NCBI RefSeq assembly: GCF_014841615.1
Contig: NZ_JACYUG010000003.1
Location: 248,001-312,000 of the forward strand
Direction of reading: 5' to 3'
Source: Sphingomonas sp. CFBP 8760
GTDB taxonomy: Bacteria; Pseudomonadota; Alphaproteobacteria; Sphingomonadales; Sphingomonadaceae
DNA: 64,000 nucleotides
Part shown: positions 43,718-54,859 of the stretch, piece by piece
How the letters are laid out: every line of letters starts with the position of its first letter
Numbering within the stretch: the stretch's first letter is position 1
Made by a program: the position numbers and the translations under genes
Notes under the pieces: model-generated
Seen by the model: only the letters and a program-made list of their open reading frames with translations
Database searches by the model: none
Told to the model about the DNA's origin: nothing

Positions 43718-46561
43718 TCAGGGGCGGCGGAGTGTCGGCGTATCCAGATCGAGCGCCGCTTCCGGGATCACCTCGACCGAGGGATAAAGACGGCGCAACG
43801 GTTCGATGAACGCCTTCGCATCGCCGACCACGACGATGCTGGCCACGCTTGGATCGAGCAGCGCCGCGGCGGCGGCCTGGACCATCGCCGGATCGACCCC
43901 CTCGATGCGGGATGCATACAGACCGATTTCCTTTAATGGCACGCCCTGCACGACATAGTCGCCGACGATGTCGGCGATGCCATCCGTTGTTTCGATCGCG
44001 CGACCGAATCCGCCGATCAACACCGCCTTGCGCGCGTCCAGTTCGGTGGCGGGCACCGGTTCGCGGCCCATCCGCGTCATCTCCGCCGCGATCAACTGCA
44101 CGGTTTCGGTGGCGGAAGGGTTCTTCGTCTGGGTCTGCGCGGCGATGCTGCCACCTAGTCGACGGGCGGCGATGCTGCTGCCCGCGGTATAGGCAAGCCC
44201 GCGCTTGATCCGGATTTCCTGGCTCAACCGTGACGAGAAGCCGCCGCCCAATACGGTATTGCCGACGCTGAGCGGATAATAACGCGGATCGGTACGCGCG
44301 ATGCCGGCGCGGGCCACCACGACCCCCGCCTGCCCGGCCGATGGCATGTCGACGACGATCACCCGTGGTGTAGCGGCGGTAACCGGCGAAAGGGTGGGTG
44401 CTGTCGATGGCTTGCCTTGCCAGGTACCGAACCGGGCCATCGCCAAGGCGGTGGCGGCTGCTGGCGTGATGTCACCCACCATCACCAGCGTGGTGCGTGC
44501 CGGCGTCCAGGTGCCGGCATAGGAGCGGGCGATGTCGGCCGGCGCGATCGCCTTCAGCGACGATGGCGTGCCCGCCAGCGGCGCGGCATAGGGACCGGTG
44601 CCGAACACGGCACGGCCGGCGACCATTGTCGCCAGTTCGCCGGGGCTTTTCATCGCCACCGTCACCGCATCGATCGACTGCGCGCGGGCCCGTTCGATCT
44701 CCGCCGTCGCGAAGGCGGGGTGCATCGCGACATCGGCGAGGATCGGCATGGCGGTGCCAAGCTGATCCGACTTCACCGTCAACGTCACCGAAGCACCGTC
44801 GCGATCCGCGCCACTGGCGATCGAGCCGCCCAGCGCCTCCACCTGCCGGGCGATATCCGTCGCGGACCGGGTGGCGGTCCCCTTGGTCAGCAGCGTCGCG
44901 GTCAGGTCCGCGACCCCGGCGCGTGCCACCGGATCGGTGGCGCCACCACCCGTCGCGATCAGCGCGGCGGTGACCAGCGGCAGCGTGTGGCGCTCCACGG
45001 TGACGATGCGCAGGCCGTTGGGCAGCGTCGTCTCCACCGACTGCGGCAAGGTCGCCGCGATCGGCGCGGCAGGTGGCGGCGGCAACAGGCGTGCCGCCCC
45101 GGTTGCGGGCGTTACGACCGCAATGGTCGCGGGCGGCGCGAGCGATACGGTCCGCACCGTCGGGGCGACCGCGATCGTGTCGCCGCCGCCCGCCGCCGGA
45201 CGCGCGCCGTCGGGCAGGTAACGGATCGTGACGGACTGGTTCGCCCCCAGATAGCGCTGCGCGACCCGTTGCACATCGGTGGCGGTCACCGCCGCGATCG
45301 CGGCCAGTTGCCGGTCGGCGGCATGGGGATCGCCATCGACGATCACGGATGAGGCGATCAGTTGCGCCTTGCCCTCGGCCGTCTCGCGGCTCCTGATCGC
45401 GGCGGTAAGGATCTGGTTCTTGGCTTCGGCCAGTTCCGCCGCCGAGACGGGGGCGTCGCGGAAGCGGGCGACCTCCCGCGTCAATGCCGCCTCTCCCGCC
45501 GCCACCGTCTTGCCGCCGGCGAGGATCGCATAGACGACCAGGTTGCCGGTGCCCTTTTTGGTGTCGAGGAACGCGGCGGCATCCTGTGCCAGCTGTTCGC
45601 GATAGACGACGTTCTCGTACAGGCGCGAACTTTCGCCGGCCGCCAGCACCGTCTGCAACACCGACAGTGCCGGGGTGTCGGCGGCGTTGTCCGGTGGAAC
45701 CTGCCAGCTCATCATGACGGCGGGCAGGGGCGTATTGGGTTCGTAGACGGTACGGCCGACTGGCGCGGTGCGCGGCGGCTCGACGACGGTCACGCGCGGG
45801 ATCCGACCGGCAGGGCGCTTGATCGGCGCGAAATAGCGGTCGATCCACGCATCCAGTTGCGTGGGATCGAAATTGCCGGACACGACGAGGATCGCATTGT
45901 CGGGCCGGTAATAGGTCGCGTGGAAGGCGCGGACATCGTCGATCGAGGCGGCCTGCAATTCGTCGATGCTGCCGATCGTCGAGCGGGCATAGGGATGCAC
46001 CGCATAGGACGCCGCCGACAGATAGGTGGAGAACAGCTTGCCATAGGGACGCGCCAGCGTGGAGCGGCGCAATTCCTCCTTCACCACCTCGCGTTCGGAG
46101 GCGAAGCTGGTGGGCTCGACCACCAGACTGGCCATCCGGTCCGCCTCCGCGAACAACAGGCGTTGCAGGTGGTTGGCGGGGACCACCTCATAATAGTTCG
46201 TATAGTCGTCGCCGGTCGACGCGTTGTTGTAGCCACCGACATCCTCGGTCAGCCGGTCCATCTGTTCCGGCACCAGATTACGTGTCGCCTTGAACATCAG
46301 ATGTTCGAACATGTGCGCGAAGCCGGACCGGCCCTTGGGATCGTCCTTCGATCCGACATCGTACCACACCTGCACCGATACGTTGGGGGTGGTGGTATCG
46401 CGCAGCGCATAGACGCGCAGGCCGTTGGCCAGCGTGCGCGTGGTGAACGCGATCGGCTGCACCGTCGTCGCGGGAACGGCCGGGGCGGGTGGCTGCCCCG
46501 CCTGCGCTGCGACCGTGGTGGGGATGGCGGTCGCGAGCAGCAGGGCGAGGCGGCGGGTCAT
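43718..46561 (-). CDS. M16-family metallopeptidase, two fused halves
   Basis: Periplasmic or exported zinc protease of 947 residues, formed by two M16 (pitrilysin-like) units in one chain. Signal peptide at 1-20 (MTRRLALLLATAIPTTVAAQ). The first unit has the inverted zinc motif HMFEH (His83, Glu86, His87) in SGFAHMFEHLMFKAT. The second unit (from about residue 505, TTLPNGLRIVTVERH) has no HxxEH in the equivalent ARAGVADLTATLLTKGT, so it is likely the inactive partner half. It starts immediately after the stop of the small membrane protein gene, in the queA-tgt operon. Confidence 0.92.
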   Translation of the reverse strand: MTRRLALLLATAIPTTVAAQAGQPPAPAVPATTVQPIAFTTRTLANGLRVYALRDTTTPNVSVQVWYDVGSKDDPKGRSGFAHMFEHLMFKATRNLVPEQMDRLTEDVGGYNNASTGDDYTNYYEVVPANHLQRLLFAEADRMASLVVEPTSFASEREVVKEELRRSTLARPYGKLFSTYLSAASYAVHPYARSTIGSIDELQAASIDDVRAFHATYYRPDNAILVVSGNFDPTQLDAWIDRYFAPIKRPAGRIPRVTVVEPPRTAPVGRTVYEPNTPLPAVMMSWQVPPDNAADTPALSVLQTVLAAGESSRLYENVVYREQLAQDAAAFLDTKKGTGNLVVYAILAGGKTVAAGEAALTREVARFRDAPVSAAELAEAKNQILTAAIRSRETAEGKAQLIASSVIVDGDPHAADRQLAAIAAVTATDVQRVAQRYLGANQSVTIRYLPDGARPAAGGGDTIAVAPTVRTVSLAPPATIAVVTPATGAARLLPPPPAAPIAATLPQSVETTLPNGLRIVTVERHTLPLVTAALIATGGGATDPVARAGVADLTATLLTKGTATRSATDIARQVEALGGSIASGADRDGASVTLTVKSDQLGTAMPILADVAMHPAFATAEIERARAQSIDAVTVAMKSPGELATMVAGRAVFGTGPYAAPLAGTPSSLKAIAPADIARSYAGTWTPARTTLVMVGDITPAAATALAMARFGTWQGKPSTAPTLSPVTAATPRVIVVDMPSAGQAGVVVARAGIARTDPRYYPLSVGNTVLGGGFSSRLSQEIRIKRGLAYTAGSSIAARRLGGSIAAQTQTKNPSATETVQLIAAEMTRMGREPVPATELDARKAVLIGGFGRAIETTDGIADIVGDYVVQGVPLKEIGLYASRIEGVDPAMVQAAAAALLDPSVASIVVVGDAKAFIEPLRRLYPSVEVIPEAALDLDTPTLRRP

Positions 46562-48430
<1,869 letters not shown>

Positions 48431-48434
<4 letters not shown>

Positions 48435-49468
48435 GAGCGATCGTCCGGCAGAAGCAGCGACGCATCGCCATAGCTGTAGAAACGATAGCCTGCCGCAATC
48501 GCATGGGCATAGGCGGCCTGCATCCGGTCGGTCCCCATCAGCGCCGATACCAGCATGAACAGGGTGGATCGCGGCAGGTGGAAATTGGTCATCAGCCCGT
48601 CGATCGCGCGGAAGCGGTAGCCGGGGGTGATGAAGATCGCGGTGTCGCCCTCAAACGGGGCGATTACGCCGTCCTCGCCTGTGGCGCTTTCGAGCAGACG
48701 GAGCGAGGTGGTGCCGACCGCGATCACCCGGCCCCCGGCGGCACGCACCGCGTTGAGCCGATCGGCGACTGCGCCGTCGATCCGGCCCCATTCGGCGTGC
48801 ATCCGGTGGTCGACCGTATCGTCCGCCTTCACCGGCAGGAAGGTGCCCGCGCCGACATGCAGCGTCAGCGTCTCGTGCGCGATGCCGTGTGCCGCCAGCG
48901 CCGCCATCAGCGCGGGCGTGAAGTGCAGCGCGGCGGTGGGGGCGGCGACCGCGCCGGGATCGGCGGCGAACATCGTCTGGTAATCGTCCGCATCCTGCGG
49001 CGTGATCCCCCGCTTCTGCGCGATATAGGGCGGCAACGGCATCCGGCCCGCCCGCTCCAGCAGCAGTTCGACGGGTTCGTCCCCGGCGAAGTCGAGTGCC
49101 CAGCTGCCATCCTCGCCGCGCGCGGTACTGATCGCGGTGACGTCGTGACCGAAATCGATCGTGTCGCCATCATGCAGGCGTTTGGCGCCGCGCACGAACG
49201 CCCGCCATCGGCGTGGTCCCTCGCGCTTGTGCAGCGTCGCGCCGATCCGCGCTTCGCCCCGTCGCCCGTCGAGTTGCGCGGGAATGACGCGGGTGTCGTT
49301 GAAGACCAGACAGTCGCCCGCGCGCAGCGAAGCGGGCAGGTCGCCGACCGTGCGGTCGATCGTGACATCCCCGTTAAGCACCAGCATCCGTGCGGCATCG
49401 CGTGGGGAGGCGGGATGCAGGGCGATACGCTCCGCCGGCAGGGCGAAGTCGAACAGATCGACCTTCAA
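48431..49468 (-). CDS. queA: S-adenosylmethionine:tRNA ribosyltransferase-isomerase
   Basis: Transfers and rearranges the ribosyl part of SAM onto preQ1-tRNA to give epoxyqueuosine. The 345-residue protein has [38 protein letters not shown], and the family blocks [38 protein letters not shown] and [14 protein letters not shown], ending [18 protein letters not shown]. It overlaps the PPIase gene (4 nt) upstream and the EF-hand gene (4 nt) downstream, forming a translationally coupled run with tgt. Confidence 0.97.
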
Positions 49469-50202
49469 CGGCGGGGTGCCGCCTTGCGCGCCGGCGCCAT
49501 GGTTGGGGCGGCACGCTTCGGCGCGGCGGTGCCGGCGGGAGTGCCATTGCCCGGCCCGGTACCCGGCAACGTCACCGGTGCCCCGAGCCCGGTCGGAACC
49601 GGGGCGGGTGCCGCGACATAGGCGGGGGGATTGTCCGCCGCGATATAGGCATGGACGATGCGGCTGGGGTTCGCGGGCGGCTCGCCACGCTCGATCGTGT
49701 CGACGAAGGCCATGCCGTCGATCACCCGGCCGAACACGGTGTATTTCTTGTCCAACGCGAGACGCGGCTGGAGCACGATGTAGAACTGGCTGTTCGCCGA
49801 ATCCTTGGCATCCGCGCGCGCCGCCGCCACCGCGCCGCGCACATGCGGCAGATAGTTGAACTCGGCCGGGATGTTGGGGAGGGTGGAGCCGCCGGTGCCG
49901 TCGCCCTTGGGATCGCCGCCCTGCGCCATGAAGCCGTCGATCACGCGGTGGAACGTCAGCCCGTCATAGAAGTGCTGGCGGGTCAGCGTTTTGATCTGGG
50001 CCACCGTCTTGGGCGCCACGTCCGGCCGCAGCCAGATGGTGACGCGCCCGCCGGTTGACAGGTCGAGCAGCAGCAGGTTTTCCTTGTCCGTCGTCAACGG
50101 CGGGGTGGCGCGATCCTTGATCCCCGGATCGATCAGTTGCTGGGCGCCAAGCGGCGCGGCGAGACAGGCGGCGAACACGAACAAACCGGCGATACAGCGC
50201 AT
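49465..50202 (-). CDS. cyclophilin-type peptidyl-prolyl isomerase, exported
   Basis: Catalyses cis-trans isomerisation of Xaa-Pro bonds; the signal peptide ([20 protein letters not shown]) directs it to the periplasm. The 245-residue protein has the cyclophilin core [56 protein letters not shown] and [18 protein letters not shown], followed by a Pro/Ala-rich C-terminal tail. I start at MRCIAGLF, which gives the signal; the longer frame is unlikely. It overlaps queA by 4 nt, the first gene of the queA-tgt run. Confidence 0.92.
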   Translation of the reverse strand: MRCIAGLFVFAACLAAPLGAQQLIDPGIKDRATPPLTTDKENLLLLDLSTGGRVTIWLRPDVAPKTVAQIKTLTRQHFYDGLTFHRVIDGFMAQGGDPKGDGTGGSTLPNIPAEFNYLPHVRGAVAAARADAKDSANSQFYIVLQPRLALDKKYTVFGRVIDGMAFVDTIERGEPPANPSRIVHAYIAADNPPAYVAAPAPVPTGLGAPVTLPGTGPGNGTPAGTAAPKRAAPTMAPARKAAPRR

Positions 50203-50287
50203 GGAATACCACTCTGGAGGGGACGGGCGATCCTGTAGAGCAAATCCCGCCTTGCGCCAAACTGAACCTCGGCAGGGGGAGGGACGG

Positions 50288-50464
50288 CTATTCCTCGCGT
50301 TTCGCTCCGTCGAGCAGGCGGCGGGCGCGATCGGCATCGGCGGCGGTGGCCTGTCGTTCCGCCCTGGTGCGGCCGAAGGCGATGCGGTTGGCCTCCGCCT
50401 GCGCCGCGGCGGTGATCCGGGCCTTCGCCTTGCGGGCGCGACGCAGGTTGATGATCTCCGCCAT
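50288..50464 (-). CDS. DUF4169 family protein
   Basis: A 58-residue protein, MAEIINLRRARKAKARITAA followed by QAEANRIAFGRTRAERQATA and DADRARRLLDGAKREE, matching the small basic DUF4169 family common in alphaproteobacteria; function unknown. It is fully helical and basic. It starts 2 nt after the Crp/Fnr regulator stop and is followed after 85 nt by the cyclophilin gene. Confidence 0.85.
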   Translation of the reverse strand: MAEIINLRRARKAKARITAAAQAEANRIAFGRTRAERQATAADADRARRLLDGAKREE

Positions 50465-50466
50465 GG

Positions 50467-51228
50467 CTATCCCAGCAGTGGCGGCAACCAGTCGGTCGCG
50501 ATCACCGCATGGCGATCGACGAAGCCGGTGAAATCGATCAGTCCCGGCTCGTCGAGAATCTTCAGGCGACGACCGGCGCGGGAGATCATGCCGCGCTTCT
50601 CCATCTCGCGGAAGGTGCGGTTGACATGCACCTTGGTCAGGCCGAGCGCGTCGCCGATATCCGCCTGCGTCAGCGGCAATTCGATCGTGTCGACCACGCC
50701 GCCCGCCGTGACCCGCAGCCGCGCGGTGATGTCGAGCAGCAGCGTCGCCAGCCGCTGGATCGCGTTCATTCGGCCGATCGCGGTCAGCCGGTCGCTCATC
50801 GCCACGCTTTCCGCTGCGGCGATCGCATAGAGCAGCCCGCCAATCCGCCCCTGCGCGGCGAACAGCCGGCCGAGCTGCGTTTTGGGCAGTTCGCTGACGA
50901 TGCAGTCGCTGACCGCGGTCAGCGTGGTCGCCGCCTGCGACCAGGCGATCGACGACACGCCGATCAGGTCGCCGGGATAATGGAAGCGCAGGATCTGGCG
51001 GCCCCCGTCGCGCAGCCGCACCGAACTGTGCAGCCAGCCATGCTGGACGACGAACAGCCGATCGATCGGCTGGCTCGCCTCGACCAGCGGTTCACCGGCG
51101 GTGACCCGGCGCTCGCGCTCCTCCGCCGCTTCGAGCGCGCGATCTTCCGCCTCCGTCAGCGTGAGGTAGTGCGACAGGCGGCGCGTCAGGGCGCTGCGAC
51201 GAAAACCTAGCGGACTGGCGAGCATCAT
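50467..51228 (-). CDS. Crp/Fnr-family transcription regulator
   Basis: A 253-residue regulator with an N-terminal cyclic-nucleotide-type sensor domain (about 25-150: GEPLVEASQPIDRLFVVQHG, QILRFHYPGDLIGVSSIAWS) and a C-terminal winged helix-turn-helix (about 175-235: LPLTQADIGDALGLTKVHVN RTFREMEKRG). There is no Cys cluster typical of Fnr oxygen sensors; two isolated Cys do not form a [4Fe-4S] motif. Its signal is unknown. It lies upstream of DUF4169 on the same strand and just downstream of cstA-ybdD, but the direction makes cstA the upstream unit; any regulatory link is inference. Confidence 0.92.
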   Translation of the reverse strand: MMLASPLGFRRSALTRRLSHYLTLTEAEDRALEAAEERERRVTAGEPLVEASQPIDRLFVVQHGWLHSSVRLRDGGRQILRFHYPGDLIGVSSIAWSQAATTLTAVSDCIVSELPKTQLGRLFAAQGRIGGLLYAIAAAESVAMSDRLTAIGRMNAIQRLATLLLDITARLRVTAGGVVDTIELPLTQADIGDALGLTKVHVNRTFREMEKRGMISRAGRRLKILDEPGLIDFTGFVDRHAVIATDWLPPLLG

Positions 51229-51286
51229 GGGACAGTCAGCCTCGCATAATCATCGGTAAACGGCAATCCAGCCGGGATGGGGCGAA

Positions 51287-51469
51287 TCAGCAGCATCGGC
51301 CGCCGCCCTTGCCACCATAACGGGCCTGTTGCCGGTCGCGGAAGAAGGCGACCTCATCCATCGGTGCCGCATCGGGATGATGCGTGGCCATGTGCTGGCG
51401 ATAGGCGGTATAGGACGGCATGCCGACCATCGATCGGGCCGTCTCCGCGATCAGCGCCAACAGCGTCAT
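51287..51469 (-). CDS. YbdD/YjiX-family small protein
   Basis: A 60-residue protein (MTLLALIAETARSMVGMPSY ... MATHHPDAAPMDEVAFFRDR ... GGRCC) of the YbdD/YjiX family, which partners carbon-starvation transporters of the CstA/BtsT type. The C-terminal CC pair and helical body are typical. It overlaps the cstA stop by 4 nt (ATGA), so it is translationally coupled to the transporter. Confidence 0.88.
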   Translation of the reverse strand: MTLLALIAETARSMVGMPSYTAYRQHMATHHPDAAPMDEVAFFRDRQQARYGGKGGGRCC

Positions 51470-53520
51470 GCCGCCACCGCCGGCGTTTCGCTGACGCTGG
51501 GCATCGACAGCCGGCGTGCGTGCAGGCAGGCGCGGATGCCGTAGACCAGGATCGCCGTCACCACCGCCAGGAACAGCGCGCACAGGGCGGCGTCGATCCG
51601 GTCGTTCATCACCACCCGCGCCATCTGGTCGAGCGATTTGGCCGGCGCGAGTACCCGTCCCTCCGCCAGGGCGTCGCCGAACTTGCGGGCATGCGCCAGG
51701 AACCCGATCGCCGGATCGGGGTGGAACAGCTTCTGGAAACCGGCGGTGCCGGTGCAGGCGACCAGCCACGCGGCGGGCAGGGCGGTGACCCAGGCGTAAC
51801 GCTCGCGCTTCATGCGGAACAGCACCACCGTCGACAGCACCAGCGCGACCGCCGCGAGCATCTGGTTGGAAATGCCGAACAGCGGCCACAGCGTGTTCAC
51901 CCCGCCCAGCGGATCGGTGACGCCCTGATAGAGGAAGAATCCCCACGCCCCCACGCACAGGAAGGTGGCGATCAGCCCCGGCGCCCACGCGTCGCTGTCG
52001 CGGAAGCGGGGGGACACCAGACCCATCAGATCCTGCAGCATGAATCGTCCGGCACGGGTGCCGGCATCGACCGCGGTCAGGATGAACAGCGCCTCGAACA
52101 GGATGGCGAAGTGATACCAGAACGCCTTCATCGCCGGCCCGCCGACGACGTGGCTGAAGATTTCCGCCATCGCCACCGCCAGCGTCGGTGCGCCGCCGGT
52201 GCGGCTGATGACGGTATGTTCGCCCACGTCGCGCGCGGTCTGTGCCAGCATCGCCGCGTCGATCGGGAAGCCCATCGCCGTCACCGCTGCCGCCGCGCTG
52301 GCGGGATCGGTGCCGACGATCGCCGCCGGGCTGTTCATCGCGAAATACAGGCCGGGGTCGAGGATCGACGCGCCGACCAGCGCCATGATCGCGACGAAGC
52401 TTTCCGCCAGCATCGCGCCATAGCCGATCAGCGGGGCATCGCCCTCGCTCGCGATCAGCTTGGGGGTGGTACCGCTGGCGATCAGCGCGTGGAAGCCGGA
52501 CACCGCACCGCAGGCGATGGTGATGAACAGGAACGGGAACAGCGTGCCCGACCAGACCGGCCCGCCGCCATGGATGAACGGCGTCAGCGCCGGCATCTTC
52601 AGCGGCGGTGCCATGATCGCGATACCCAGCGCCAGCGCGACGATCGCGCCGATCTTGAGGAAGGTGGACAGGTAATCGCGCGGCGCCAGCAACAGCCATA
52701 CCGGCAGCAGCGCGGCGACCGCGCCATAGCCGATCAGCGCGAAGCACAGTTGCACCGGCGTCAGCGTGAAGAACGGCGCCCATGACGAGGCGGCGACCTG
52801 ACCGCCGAGGATGATCGCCGCGAACAGCCCGATCAGGCCGATGACCGACACCTCGCCGATCCGGCCCGGCCGCAGCCAGCGGGTGTAACAGCCCATCAGC
52901 AGCGCGAGCGGGATGGTGGCGGTGACGGTGAACAGCCCCCACGGGCTTTCCGCCAGCGCGCGGACCACGATCAGCGCCAGCACCGCGAGGATGATGACCA
53001 TGATGGCGAAGGCCCCGACCAGCGCGATCGTGCCGGGCACCGCGCCCATCTCCATCCGGACAAGTTCGCCCAGCGACCGACCGTCGCGCCGCATCGAGAT
53101 GAACAGGACGAGGAAATCCTGCACCGCCCCGGCCAGCACGACACCCGCCAATATCCACAAGGTACCCGGCAGATAGCCCATCTGCGCCGCCAGCACCGGC
53201 CCGACCAGCGGCCCCGCGCCGGCGATCGCCGCGAAATGGTGGCCGAACAGCACGCGCCGGTCGGTGGCGACGTAATCGAGGCCGTCGGCCCGGAGCACCG
53301 CCGGGGTCGGCCGCGACGGATCGATCCCCAACACGCGGGTCGCGATGAACTTCGCATAGAAGCGATAGGCGATGATGTAGGTGCAGACCGCCGCGGTGAC
53401 GATCCACAGGGCGTTGATGTTCTCGCCCCGGCTGGTCGCCACCACCGCCAGCGCCCCCGCGCCGAGTATGGCGACCGCGCCCCAGCCGAGCTTGTCGCGC
53501 ACCGTCATGCCTGTCGTCAT
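51466..53520 (-). CDS. cstA: carbon starvation protein A, pyruvate/peptide transporter family
   Basis: Large membrane transporter of the CstA/BtsT family; E. coli relatives move pyruvate or peptides under carbon limitation. The 684-residue protein has about 16 helices and family blocks such as AIAGAGPLVGPVLAAQMGYL, GAVQDFLVLFISMRRDGRS, PLLIGYGAMLAESFVAIMAL-like APLIGYGAMLAESFVAIMAL, and FEALFILTAVDAGTRAGRFM. I start at MTTGMTVRDKLG, removing an unlike 78-residue upstream stretch in the frame. The partner gene ybdD overlaps by 4 nt downstream. The substrate is inferred as pyruvate or peptides. Confidence 0.93.
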   Translation of the reverse strand: MTTGMTVRDKLGWGAVAILGAGALAVVATSRGENINALWIVTAAVCTYIIAYRFYAKFIATRVLGIDPSRPTPAVLRADGLDYVATDRRVLFGHHFAAIAGAGPLVGPVLAAQMGYLPGTLWILAGVVLAGAVQDFLVLFISMRRDGRSLGELVRMEMGAVPGTIALVGAFAIMVIILAVLALIVVRALAESPWGLFTVTATIPLALLMGCYTRWLRPGRIGEVSVIGLIGLFAAIILGGQVAASSWAPFFTLTPVQLCFALIGYGAVAALLPVWLLLAPRDYLSTFLKIGAIVALALGIAIMAPPLKMPALTPFIHGGGPVWSGTLFPFLFITIACGAVSGFHALIASGTTPKLIASEGDAPLIGYGAMLAESFVAIMALVGASILDPGLYFAMNSPAAIVGTDPASAAAAVTAMGFPIDAAMLAQTARDVGEHTVISRTGGAPTLAVAMAEIFSHVVGGPAMKAFWYHFAILFEALFILTAVDAGTRAGRFMLQDLMGLVSPRFRDSDAWAPGLIATFLCVGAWGFFLYQGVTDPLGGVNTLWPLFGISNQMLAAVALVLSTVVLFRMKRERYAWVTALPAAWLVACTGTAGFQKLFHPDPAIGFLAHARKFGDALAEGRVLAPAKSLDQMARVVMNDRIDAALCALFLAVVTAILVYGIRACLHARRLSMPSVSETPAVAA

Positions 53521-53551
53521 TCCGCCCCCTATGGTCGTTGGGAGCGGTGTA

Positions 53552-54742
53552 TCAGCCCCGGCGTGCCACCGCCAGCGAGACCGCCCAGATCGCGAGACCG
53601 CCCAGCGCCAGCCCGGCCCCGACCAGCCCGGTCGATCCCAGCCCGAACCCGGCGGCGATCGCCAGGCCACCCGCCATCGGCCCGATCGCATTGGCGACGT
53701 TGAACGCGGAATGGTTGAGCGCGGCGGCCAGTGCCTGCGCATCGCCCGCGACATCCATCAACCGGGTCTGGAGGATGGTGCCGAGCGCGCCGCCGATGCC
53801 GATCGCCAGCACGTCGATCAGCACCAGCGCCGGGCTGTGCGCGGCGAGCGGATATAGCGCCAGCGCCACCGCCGACCACAGCAACAGCGCCCCCGCGGTC
53901 GGCATCAGCGCCCGGTCCGCGAAGCGTGGCACGATCAGATTGCCCAGCGTCATGCCGATGCCGAACACCATGAACACGATCGAGGCGAAGCCGGGGCCAA
54001 CCCGCGTCACCTCGTTCAGGGTCGAGGCGAGATAGGTGTAGACCGCGAATAGCCCGCCGAACCCGATCGCCCCGGTGCCCAGCGTCAGCCACACCTGCGA
54101 CCGGCGCAGGGCGTTCAGTTCGCGCAAGGGGTCGGCGGTCGGATTGGCGGGATCGCGTGGCGCGAAATGCGCGACCAGCGCGGCGGTGGCCAGCGCCAGG
54201 ATCGCGACGGCGCCCAGCGCCCAGCGCCAGCTGGCGAACTGCCCGACCAGGCTGGCGACGGGCACGCCGACGACGGTCGCGATCGTCAGCCCCAGCATGA
54301 TCCGCCCCACCGCACGCGTCCGTCGCTCCGGCGGCACCAGCGAGGCGGCGACCAGCGAGGCGATGCCGAAATAGGCGCCGTGCGGCAGTCCGCTCAGGAA
54401 CCGGGCGACCAGCATCGCGTGGTAGGACGGCACGATCGCAGAGGCGGCATTGCCGATCGCGAACATCGTCATCAGCACGATCAGCAACGTCCGCCGCGAC
54501 ATCCGTGCCGACGCCACCGCGATCGTCGGCGCGCCGACGACGACGCCCAGCGCATAGGCGCTGATGACGTGTCCTGCCGTCGGCTCGTCGATGCCGAGAT
54601 CCGCGGCCATCGCCGGCAACAGGCTCATCGTTGCGAATTCGGTGGTGCCGATCGCGAACCCGCCGACGGCGAGCGCGAGGTGAACGATGCCGGGTCGCAC
54701 GGTGGCGGCGCCCGGTCGCAGCGGTGCGGCGATGCTGGTCAT
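53552..54742 (-). CDS. MFS transporter, AraJ/DHA1-type
   Basis: Major facilitator superfamily efflux-type transporter of 396 residues with 12 helices; sugar or drug efflux in relatives, substrate unknown. Marks are VHLALAVGGFAIGTTEFATM with the DHA1 (G)FAIGTTEF motif, GAPTIAVASARMSRRTLLIV (loop 2-3), RFLSGLPHGAYFGIASLVAA (MFS motif B) and LMLGLTIATVVGVPVASLVG (motif C). I start at MTSIAAPLRPG; a longer frame adds 25 residues. It follows a GC hairpin that lies downstream of pyk. Confidence 0.9.
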   Translation of the reverse strand: MTSIAAPLRPGAATVRPGIVHLALAVGGFAIGTTEFATMSLLPAMAADLGIDEPTAGHVISAYALGVVVGAPTIAVASARMSRRTLLIVLMTMFAIGNAASAIVPSYHAMLVARFLSGLPHGAYFGIASLVAASLVPPERRTRAVGRIMLGLTIATVVGVPVASLVGQFASWRWALGAVAILALATAALVAHFAPRDPANPTADPLRELNALRRSQVWLTLGTGAIGFGGLFAVYTYLASTLNEVTRVGPGFASIVFMVFGIGMTLGNLIVPRFADRALMPTAGALLLWSAVALALYPLAAHSPALVLIDVLAIGIGGALGTILQTRLMDVAGDAQALAAALNHSAFNVANAIGPMAGGLAIAAGFGLGSTGLVGAGLALGGLAIWAVSLAVARRG

Positions 54743-54829
54743 CGCCGCCACGTCGTGCGCCGCAAGACCTACGTCAACCGCACTGACCGTTATCGCGGAT
54801 GCAGACGGTGCAACCATGGTGGCTGAAGG

Positions 54830-54851
54830 CCCCTCCCATGATCGGGAGGGG
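54830..54851. repeat. GC-rich hairpin element after pyk
   Basis: Perfect 8-bp stem CCCCTCCC (54830-54837) / GGGAGGGG (54844-54851) with a 6-nt loop, 8 nt after the pyk stop (minus strand). It has the same core as hairpins at 36482-36507 and 41085-41110. No T-run. Confidence 0.65.
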
Positions 54852-54859
54852 CGGCGACA

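Noticed and set aside
50467..51228. Fnr-type oxygen sensor
   Set aside because: The N-terminal cysteine cluster needed for a [4Fe-4S] Fnr is absent; only isolated Cys are present.
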